DNA of 7,630 nucleotides from Candidatus Woesearchaeota archaeon (lineage in GTDB: Archaea; Nanobdellota; Nanobdellia; UBA10117). The stretch lies in contig JAHFKX010000041.1 in assembly GCA_023245115.1 (NCBI GenBank), forward strand, positions 1 to 7,630, written 5' to 3'. The notes under the pieces are model-generated. The model was not told the DNA's origin, ran no database searches, and saw only the letters and a list, made by a program, of their open reading frames with translations. The position numbers and the translations under genes are program-made. How positions within the stretch are numbered: the stretch's first letter is position 1; each line of letters starts with the position of its first letter. Shown here piece by piece: positions 1 through 4,064 of this stretch.

Positions 1-698
1 ATTTGCCCTACAGATTCAAGGGCCTCTTTGTGTTGCTGATGTTTGTGCAGCTCGGGTAATAAATCGGCCACTGCGATGTAAATGAAACTTCCGGCTGCGA
101 ACGGAATTAGAAAATGCGTAAAATTGCTAATATGCTGTGAAGCAAAAAATGCGATTATTGCACCGGCGAAAGCAGTAAGCGCGGTTAAGAAGTTATATAA
201 AAGTGCTTTTGATTTTGCGAACCCGCTATAAACTAAAACGCCAAAATCGCCGAATTCTTGTGGGATTTCGTGCGCGACAACTGCTATTGTTGTTACGAGA
301 CCCAGCGGTGTTGAAACCAAAAAACTTGCTGCTATTATCATGCCGTCAATAAAATTATGTACGCCATCGCCAAGCAAATTCAGATAACCAACTGCATGAA
401 TATGCACATTTTTGCTTTTTCCATGGGTATGGTGATGATGCCAATGGAAGTATGATTCTATGACAAAAAAAACTATGATGCCGAGCAGCGTTATTGTATA
501 AATATTATCCGATGGCGCTTTTGCAGCCTCAGGAAGCAAGTCAAGAAATGCTGCGCCAAGCATGCCGCCAGCAGCGAAACTTACCAAATAGCTCAACAAA
601 TTCTCAACTTTTTTTCCGAAATACAGTGTTAAGACGCCAACAAATGAAATCAAGCTGACTATAAATACGGATAATAATATGTATGCTAACGTAGCCAT
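1..698 (-). CDS. ZIP-family metal transporter, 3'-truncated by window edge
   Basis: An open frame runs from ATG at 698 off the left edge (232 codons visible, no stop). It encodes a polytopic membrane protein with hydrophobic segments near residues 3-26, 36-54, 66-82, 104-128, 133-155, 166-187 and 195-212. ZIP hallmarks are present: HNFID at 114-118 and HEIPQE at 143-148, the metal-coordinating motifs of the two central helices, plus DLLPE late in the protein. A His-rich loop (about 85-101, nine His) precedes the first metal motif and a second His cluster (218-223) lies near the truncated end. The family moves Zn2+, Fe2+ or Mn2+ into the cytosol; the substrate cannot be told here. The start is supported by a TATA box about 25 nt upstream, predicting a leaderless message. 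It is divergent from nth. Family assignment is firm; only the C-terminal helix or so is missing. Confidence 0.93.
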   Translation of the reverse strand, partial: MATLAYILLSVFIVSLISFVGVLTLYFGKKVENLLSYLVSFAAGGMLGAAFLDLLPEAAKAPSDNIYTITLLGIIVFFVIESYFHWHHHHTHGKSKNVHIHAVGYLNLLGDGVHNFIDGMIIAASFLVSTPLGLVTTIAVVAHEIPQEFGDFGVLVYSGFAKSKALLYNFLTALTAFAGAIIAFFASQHISNFTHFLIPFAAGSFIYIAVADLLPELHKHQQHKEALESVGQ

Positions 699-719
699 AA
701 TATTACGACACTAATTAGA

Positions 720-727
720 TTTAAAAA
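720..727. promoter_or_regulatory. Shared bidirectional TATA box
   Basis: TTTAAAAA, within GATTTAAAAAGAT, has its centre (723.5) 25.5 nt from both divergent start codons (698 minus, 749 plus). Because TTTAAA is self-complementary, one element could serve both leaderless genes. No second TATA-like element is seen in the 50-nt gap. Confidence 0.7.
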
Positions 728-748
728 GATTTGTTGCTATGTTCTATC

Positions 749-1375
749 ATGATAAATAATATTAAACGGAGTTATTTTTTGAAAATATTTAGGGCGGCGG
801 ATAAAAAGTACGGCCGGCTTGAGAAACGATTGGCTGCTGATGGATGGCCTGCCGCGTGGCAAACTCTTATTGCTACGATAATGTCAGCGCAATCCAGGGA
901 TGAAACTACAATTCCAATTGCAGAAAATTTGTTTACAAAATATCCCGATATAGAAAAATTGGCTGTGGCAAACTACAAAGATGTTTTAGAAATTTTTAAG
1001 AGCCTGAATTACAATAAAACAAAAGCAAAGCATGTAATTGGAGCAGCAAAATATATTTTAGAAAATTTTGGCGGAGTTGTGCCGGAAAAAATTGAAAAGC
1101 TTACCGAAATTCCCGGTGTTGGCAGAAAGACCGCAAATATTGTTCGGGTTGAAGTGCATGGCAGGCATGCCATACCAGTCGATACTCACGTTCATAGGAT
1201 TTCAAATGTTTTAGGGTTTGTTAATACAAAAACGCCAGAGCAAACTGAGCAGGAACTAATGAAGCTAGTTCCAAAAAAGTTGTGGGGTAAGGTCAACCGC
1301 ATTTTCGTATTGTGGGGTAAGGATGTGGCTGGAAAAGATAAAAAGAAGTTGCTTAGGCAGATTGGCCTTGCTTAG
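749..1375 (+). CDS. nth: Endonuclease III-like DNA glycosylase/AP lyase without Fe-S cysteines
   Basis: A 208-aa HhH-GPD protein. The family removes oxidised pyrimidines and cleaves abasic sites in base excision repair. Visible features are the helix-1 signature MSAQSRD (residues 45-51), the helix-hairpin-helix IPGVGRKTAN containing the catalytic Lys (about K127), and VDTHVHR with the catalytic Asp (about D145). The usual C-terminal C-x6-C-x2-C-x5-C cluster ligands are absent: the protein ends in a Lys-rich tail with no cysteine, as in some cluster-less members. I chose ATG 749 over an in-frame TTG at 731 because 749 lies 25.5 nt after the TATA box, the spacing of other genes here. It is divergent from the ZIP gene and precedes the rubredoxin, ASCH and ogg genes on the same strand. 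The glycosylase call is firm; preference for thymine glycol rather than mismatches cannot be decided. Confidence 0.92.
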   Translation: MINNIKRSYFLKIFRAADKKYGRLEKRLAADGWPAAWQTLIATIMSAQSRDETTIPIAENLFTKYPDIEKLAVANYKDVLEIFKSLNYNKTKAKHVIGAAKYILENFGGVVPEKIEKLTEIPGVGRKTANIVRVEVHGRHAIPVDTHVHRISNVLGFVNTKTPEQTEQELMKLVPKKLWGKVNRIFVLWGKDVAGKDKKKLLRQIGLA

Positions 1376-1411
1376 TATACCTTGTGCTACGAGTTATAAC
1401 ATTCAGAAAGA

Positions 1412-1419
1412 TTTTTAAT
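1412..1419 (+). promoter_or_regulatory. TATA box for the rubredoxin/ASCH pair
   Basis: TTTTTAAT is centred 25.5 nt before ATG 1441. This matches the spacing at the other starts and predicts a leaderless transcript covering the overlapping gene pair. Confidence 0.6.
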
Positions 1420-1440
1420 TTAATCTATTCGGTTTAATGT

Positions 1441-1740
1441 ATGGTTAAGAGGAAAGTTATGCGGGTAAAGAAAGAGCCTATTATCATTGGGGCGCCAGAT
1501 ATCTACAACTATCAGTGCGCTAGGTGTGGGTTTACATACGATCCGAGGGTTGGCCTGCCAGATAAGAGTGTAAAAGCCGGCACACCATTTGATGAGTTAA
1601 AACAGGGCTGGAAATGCCCCGGTTGCAGCGGCCCAAAAGAAAAATTCAGAAAAATTGCTGAGCCGCTCGAGGAAGCAATTAATATTCTGGGAAAATATTA
1701 TGAGGGCGCACCTAAGAGGCTTTTTGAGCATGAGGATTGA
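1441..1740 (+). CDS. Rubredoxin-domain protein with N- and C-terminal extensions
   Basis: A 99-aa protein with a complete rubredoxin fold signature: YQCARCGFTYDP (Cys26, Cys29), then GTPFDEL, a conserved Trp in QGWKCPGC (Cys59, Cys62), and a closing EKF. Four cysteines in two CxxC pairs should bind one iron, giving a small cytoplasmic electron carrier; a structural zinc-like role is also possible. Typical rubredoxins are about 52-55 aa. This one has a basic N-terminal tail of about 20 residues and a C-terminal extension of about 28, so it may be a specialised adaptor rather than a general donor. The start is set by a TATA box 25 nt upstream; the ATG at 1437 meets a stop after three codons. 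Its last 11 nt overlap the start of the ASCH gene in another frame, indicating one operon. The domain is sure; the partner is unknown. Confidence 0.9.
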   Translation: MVKRKVMRVKKEPIIIGAPDIYNYQCARCGFTYDPRVGLPDKSVKAGTPFDELKQGWKCPGCSGPKEKFRKIAEPLEEAINILGKYYEGAPKRLFEHED

Positions 1741-1999
1741 GAAAAAAGTCTGGCCGCAGTACTTTGAGAAAATTTTGTCAGGTGAGAAGACATTTGAACT
1801 CAGGCTTGCGGATTTTGAGTGTAGGCCCGGCGATATACTAGTTCTGAAAGAGTGGGACCCTGGGATGAAGGCATTTACCGGCCGCGAGATAGAAAAAGAG
1901 GCCACGTTTGTCTTTAAGACAAAAGATAGTAAATTTTGGACAAAAGAAGAAATTGAAAAGCATGGGTATCAGGTAATATCTTTTAGGAATATTAAGTAA
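1730..1999 (+). CDS. Small ASCH-domain (DUF3850-like) protein
   Basis: An 89-aa protein that is almost wholly one ASCH/PUA-like beta-barrel domain. The motif SGEKTFELR (residues 17-25) corresponds to the ASCH signature G-x-K-T-x-x-x-R, followed by RPGDILVLKEWDP (32-44), FTGREI (49-54) and a C-terminal YQVISF strand. ASCH proteins bind RNA or modified nucleobases. The E. coli member YqfB hydrolyses N4-acetylcytidine using the Lys and Thr of the equivalent GRKT motif, and both are conserved here (K20, T21); activity is inferred only. I placed the start at ATG 1730 because the domain begins there; the in-frame upstream starts would read through the rubredoxin gene. A purine-rich stretch (aagagg, 1714-1719) may act as a weak ribosome site. 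The overlap with the rubredoxin gene implies translational coupling. Confidence 0.85.
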   Translation: MRIEKKVWPQYFEKILSGEKTFELRLADFECRPGDILVLKEWDPGMKAFTGREIEKEATFVFKTKDSKFWTKEEIEKHGYQVISFRNIK

Positions 2000-2017
2000 C
2001 ATACAGCATACAAAACA

Positions 2018-2025
2018 TTTTTAAT
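2018..2025 (+). promoter_or_regulatory. TATA box for ogg
   Basis: TTTTTAAT is centred 25.5 nt before ATG 2047, so the predicted transcript begins at or next to the start codon. Confidence 0.62.
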
Positions 2026-2030
2026 AAACC

Positions 2031-2049
2031 CATAGTAACTTTTACTATG
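2031..2049. repeat. Perfect inverted repeat over the ogg start (possible operator)
   Basis: CATAGTAA-CTT-TTACTATG has perfect 8-bp arms and a 3-nt spacer. It spans from -16 to the third base of the start codon of a predicted leaderless gene, between TATA box and transcript. Its symmetry and placement suit a repressor site or a start-codon-masking hairpin. Function is inferred. Confidence 0.5.
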
Positions 2050-2688
2050 TTAGATGGGCTTCAGCTGATTTATGCATCAAAACGTGATGATATCAAAAAA
2101 AGGTTGCAGGATTTTCATCAGTTATGGCTTGAGTCAGATGATAGAAAGATTTTTTCTGAGCTTGCGTTCTGCCTTTGCACGCCGCAGTCCAAGGCCACGG
2201 CGGCAGATATCGCGATTCGCAGGGCAACAGAAGCAGGCCATTTGTACGGCGGTAAGGCTGAAGAGATTGCAGGCCATCTTACCCGTTCAGGTGTCAGGTT
2301 TGGGAACAACAAGGCCCGTTACATTGTCGAAGCAAGAGATTATTTTACGCAGGGCGGAATGCTGAAAATCAAGAGTAAACTCAACTTTGACGATTTGGTT
2401 GGCATGCGGAACTGGCTCGCCGACAATGTCATCGGCATTGGCATGAAAGAGGCTTCGCATTTTTTGAGAAACATCAGTTTCGGAAAAGACTTGGCAATCC
2501 TTGACAGGCACATCCTGAAAAATCTGAAAAAATATGGCGTGATTGCCGAAATTCCTAAAGTTTTAAGCAAGCAAACTTATCTCGACATAGAAGAAAAAGT
2601 CCGCAGGTTTTCCAAGCAAGTTAGAATACCAATGGCAGAACTGGATTTATTGTTTTGGTCAGAAGAAGCGGGGCAGATTTTCAAGTAA
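2047..2688 (+). CDS. ogg: Archaeal 8-oxoguanine DNA glycosylase/AP lyase (Ogg2-like)
   Basis: A 213-aa HhH-GPD glycosylase of the archaeal N-glycosylase/DNA lyase (Ogg2) type, about the normal length. The family excises 8-oxoguanine opposite C and nicks the resulting site. Visible parts are the N-terminal helical half with LAFCLCTPQSKA (39-50), the HhH IGIGMKEASHFLRN (129-142) carrying the catalytic Lys K134, and ILDRHILKNL with the catalytic Asp D153. The protein ends ELDLLFWSEEAGQIFK; in crystal structures of Ogg2 proteins the extreme C-terminal Lys (here K213) takes part in recognising 8-oxoG, and it is retained. The start is the ATG 25 nt after a TATA box. The stop codon abuts the stop of the convergent gene with no spacer. 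With nth it gives two base-excision glycosylases within 2 kb. Confidence 0.93.
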   Translation: MLDGLQLIYASKRDDIKKRLQDFHQLWLESDDRKIFSELAFCLCTPQSKATAADIAIRRATEAGHLYGGKAEEIAGHLTRSGVRFGNNKARYIVEARDYFTQGGMLKIKSKLNFDDLVGMRNWLADNVIGIGMKEASHFLRNISFGKDLAILDRHILKNLKKYGVIAEIPKVLSKQTYLDIEEKVRRFSKQVRIPMAELDLLFWSEEAGQIFK

Positions 2689-3087
2689 TTATCTCTGCTG
2701 CATTTCGTGATACTCTTTTCCTCTTTCCGAAACGCGGCTGGCATATAATAGGGCCAACTGCGCATAAGTCTGGTTCTCTCCTGTTGTTAGTCTTTCTTTT
2801 GGCGGGACGAATTGTATGCCGTTATAAATAGCTAATTTTTCTTCGTTTTCGTTTGTTCGCAATGCTTCAAAACATAACTCTAAGCCACTCTTATCCATTA
2901 TTTTGCCAACGCCACTGCCGATCGTTTTAACTATTGTTGGTTTTCCTGCGCAGTATTCGTACATAGAAGTTACAAGAAATCCACATTTAATCCCGCCCAT
3001 GTCGCGTGTCGCAAGCTCCAGAATTGCAGACAGCGCATCGGCCAGAACGGGCGGAAATTGAGCCGTTGGTAACTGTGATTTTTCCAT
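2689..3087 (-). CDS. Unknown 132-aa soluble protein
   Basis: I do not recognise this family. ATG 3087 is preferred over longer in-frame starts that run into trmH because it follows a TATA-like element by about 27 nt and restores the local leaderless pattern. The protein has no signal peptide or membrane segment. The first half (residues 10-60) is mildly hydrophobic with three cysteines (about C35, C46, C73), a Gly-rich IGSGVGK stretch near 58-64 that is too short to be a Walker A motif, and a charged helical C-terminus (about 105-132: ALLYASRVSERGKEYHEMQQ). It lies 49 nt downstream of trmH on the same strand but seems to have its own promoter, and it is convergent with ogg. Coding is supported by an intact frame and clean spacing; function is unknown. 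Confidence 0.72.
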   Translation of the reverse strand: MEKSQLPTAQFPPVLADALSAILELATRDMGGIKCGFLVTSMYEYCAGKPTIVKTIGSGVGKIMDKSGLELCFEALRTNENEEKLAIYNGIQFVPPKERLTTGENQTYAQLALLYASRVSERGKEYHEMQQR

Positions 3088-3110
3088 ATCTTTTTGAGAA
3101 TGGCAACCCT

Positions 3111-3118
3111 TATTAAAC
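3111..3118 (-). promoter_or_regulatory. TATA box for the 132-aa protein gene
   Basis: On the minus strand GTTTAATA is centred about 27 nt before ATG 3087. It lies in the 49-nt gap after trmH, so the gene can be transcribed independently. Confidence 0.5.
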
Positions 3119-3136
3119 TTTCGCTGAGGTGGATTT

Positions 3137-3700
3137 TTAAATAAGTTTTCTCTGCCTAGTTGCTTCGTATAAAATAATTCCGCAGGCCACAGATACATTC
3201 ATGCAGCGGACGAAACCCTGCATCGGAATTCTTACGTTAAAGTCTGCGCCCTCAAATGCTTCTTTACTTACGCCCCTGTGTTCGTGGCCCATAACTATTG
3301 CAGTTGGTTTTGTGAAATCTGCGCCCATAATATTTATTGATTTTGGTCCGTCATAAGTTGTGCAAATTTTATATTTTTTTTGGCGTAGGATTTCGTAGCA
3401 GTCTGTTATAGTATCCATCTGTTTTATTTCTACCCATTTTTCTGCGCCAGTGGAGCTAATAGAAACCCGTTGTTTTAGGTGCGGTATTGTTTGGCCAATG
3501 TAAAAAATTCTACCAACGCCAAATGAATCACATGTTCGTACTATTGCGCCAATGTTGTTTGGATTGAACAAACTTTCCAGTACAACAACTAAATCCTGTC
3601 TATTTCTTAATATGTCTGCCACTTTTGCCTGCCTTTTGTTTTGCGGCACATCTCTAGGAGGCATAGGCAAGTCTGACAGTTTGTGTGGTTCGGTTTCCAT
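3137..3700 (-). CDS. TrmH-like SPOUT RNA 2'-O-ribose methyltransferase
   Basis: A 187-aa protein with the three SpoU/TrmH motifs: motif 1 FNPNNIGAIVRTCDSFGV (45-62, with catalytic-type Asn and R55), motif 2 AIVMGHEHRGVS (134-145), and motif 3 IPMQGFVRCMNVSVACGIIL (158-177), which forms the trefoil knot and SAM pocket. The N-terminus (KVADILRNRQDLVVVLE) also resembles E. coli TrmH, but the C-terminal extension of that 229-aa enzyme is missing. Motif 3 has RCMNVS where TrmH has QSLNVS. TrmH methylates G18 in the tRNA D-loop; other SpoU enzymes target rRNA or other tRNA sites, so the substrate is open. The gene starts 39 nt after the tRNA-Val gene, with its own TATA box in that gap. TrmH is mainly bacterial/eukaryotic, so its presence in an archaeon hints at transfer. 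Confidence 0.9.
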   Translation of the reverse strand: METEPHKLSDLPMPPRDVPQNKRQAKVADILRNRQDLVVVLESLFNPNNIGAIVRTCDSFGVGRIFYIGQTIPHLKQRVSISSTGAEKWVEIKQMDTITDCYEILRQKKYKICTTYDGPKSINIMGADFTKPTAIVMGHEHRGVSKEAFEGADFNVRIPMQGFVRCMNVSVACGIILYEATRQRKLI

Positions 3701-3716
3701 ATCAAATTCAATATGG
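3697..3716. repeat. Inverted repeat over the trmH start
   Basis: CCATAT-8 nt-ATATGG, perfect 6-bp arms, spans about -16 to +4 of the predicted leaderless trmH transcript. Placement matches the inverted repeat at ogg. Sequence is AT-rich and part of one arm is the start codon itself, so chance is not excluded. Confidence 0.35.
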
Positions 3717-3720
3717 AATG

Positions 3721-3728
3721 ATTTAAAA
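3721..3728 (-). promoter_or_regulatory. TATA box for trmH, overlapping the tRNA 3' tail
   Basis: On the minus strand TTTTAAAT (within GCTTTTAAATC) is centred 24.5 nt before ATG 3700 and starts about 10 nt after the tRNA discriminator base. The TTTT at its beginning could also serve as the tRNA terminator. It lies next to a 10-nt palindrome AAAAGCTTTT (3725-3734). Confidence 0.6.
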
Positions 3729-3774
3729 GCTTTTCAAGTGGGCCCTCCAGGATTCGAACCTGGGACCTCCACCT

Positions 3775-3876
3775 TTCTCTTACCAAAACCGTTTGTATTT
3801 TGTGGCATCTTTAGATGCCACTGTTTCTTTGGCGGTTTCGTAGAGCACCTTTCTTTTCAAAAGAAAGGGGCTGTAC
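3775..3876 (-). other. tRNA intron at canonical position 37/38
   Basis: About 102 nt sit between A37 and base 38 of tRNA-Val. Anticodon-loop bases CTTAC (32-36) can pair with GTAAG near the intron's 3' end (3783-3779), as expected of the central helix of an archaeal bulge-helix-bulge site, but the 3' bulge would then be 5 nt rather than 3. Inside are hairpin 3848-3868 (10-bp arms, 1-nt spacer), hairpin 3802-3821 (8-bp arms, TTTA loop on the plus strand) and a helix 3833-3840/3784-3791 enclosing the latter. Splice boundaries are uncertain by a few bases. Confidence 0.75.
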
Positions 3877-3893
3877 TGTAAGGGTGACGTCAT

Positions 3894-4039
3894 TTCGTGC
3901 AAACACGAAACTGGCCGAAGCCTGCTTCGAGTCTGTACCGTTGTCTGCACTGTGTCATTTTGCGTGATCAAAGATCACGCCGCCTTTCTTCTTTAGGGAC
4001 ACGGTCTTTTCTTCTTTCGCGAAAGAAGAAAAGGGTGCG
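3894..4039 (-). other. D-loop insertion in tRNA-Val (probable noncanonical intron or introns)
   Basis: About 146 nt separate G15 (4040) from A21 (3893) where 5-8 nt are expected. The segment has no coding potential worth calling. Reading with the tRNA it holds a 28-bp perfect palindrome (4033-4006), then hairpins 3980-3962 (8-bp arms, 3-nt loop), 3929-3916 (6-bp arms) and 3910-3893 (7-bp arms, 4-nt loop, ending on A21). The conserved G18-G19 is not visible at either simple edge (GCACCC on one side, GCACGAA on the other), so either a mini-exon lies inside between two introns or this tRNA lacks that pair. I could not define a clean bulge-helix-bulge. Confidence 0.6.
4006..4033. repeat. Perfect 28-bp palindrome inside the tRNA insertion
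   Basis: Two 14-bp arms with no spacer: CTTTTCTTCTTTCG at 4006-4019 and its exact reverse complement at 4020-4033. A third related copy, CTTTCTTCTTT, lies at 3984-3994. In RNA the first arm could pair with either its partner or the third copy, so two exclusive folds exist. One arm is pure pyrimidine except its terminal G, the other mostly purine. Confidence 0.9.
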
Positions 4040-4064
4040 CTAGACCAAGGGCCCACGTATAAAA

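Larger units (their letters stand above)
3739..4054 (-). tRNA. tRNA-Val(TAC), interrupted in the D-loop and anticodon loop
   Basis: Read on the minus strand. The acceptor GGGCCCT (4054-4048) pairs perfectly with AGGGCCC (3746-3740), with discriminator A at 3739 and no encoded CCA. D-arm 5' half is T8-G9-GTC-TAG (4047-4040). The D-arm 3' half and anticodon arm are A21-T-GAC-G-TCACC-CTTACA (3893-3877): GTC/GAC D-stem, anticodon TAC at 3880-3878, T33 before it and A37 after. The 3' exon A-GGTGG-AGGTC-CCAGG-TTCGAAT-CCTGG supplies the other anticodon strand, variable loop and T-arm. All stems pair, with only a U-G at 27-43. The visible exons total 68 nt, leaving roughly the seven D-loop bases of a standard tRNA unassigned. 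Two insertions (see entries) separate the parts. The gene lies 10 nt after the exonuclease gene, whose 3' end contains its TATA box. Identity is strong; exact splice sites are not. Confidence 0.87.

Noticed and set aside
731..748. TTG start for endonuclease III, adding six residues
   Set aside because: It begins within a few bases of the TATA box and upstream of the predicted transcript start; ATG 749 fits the spacing of the other genes.
1655..1729. Longer ASCH protein starting inside the rubredoxin gene
   Set aside because: The extra residues read the rubredoxin gene out of frame and the ASCH domain begins at ATG 1730.
3088..3198. N-terminal extension of the 132-aa protein into trmH
   Set aside because: It overlaps the end of trmH in another frame and would include the gene's own promoter region.
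3552..3881. 109-codon plus-strand open frame antisense to trmH and the tRNA
   Set aside because: It is a shadow of trmH continuing through the T-arm and acceptor of the tRNA; no independent coding signal.
3780..3971. 63-codon minus-strand open frame across the tRNA insertions
   Set aside because: It spans recognisable tRNA exon sequence and hairpins, has no promoter or ribosome site, and its protein looks low-complexity and unlike a real domain. It is not a homing endonuclease.
3784..4033. CRISPR array, suggested by the series of palindromes
   Set aside because: The inverted repeats differ from one another in sequence and there is no regularly spaced direct repeat.
4006..4033. Intrinsic terminator or IS end
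   Set aside because: The palindrome is not followed by a T-run that fits a transcript end, there is no transposase, and no target duplication is visible.
3739..4054. Two separate tRNA genes rather than one interrupted gene
   Set aside because: Only one T-arm and one pair of complementary acceptor strands exist, and all pieces complete a single tRNA-Val.
3739..4054. tRNA pseudogene
   Set aside because: Every stem pairs and the T-arm and anticodon loop are intact; decay would have broken some. It remains possible and is noted in the findings.
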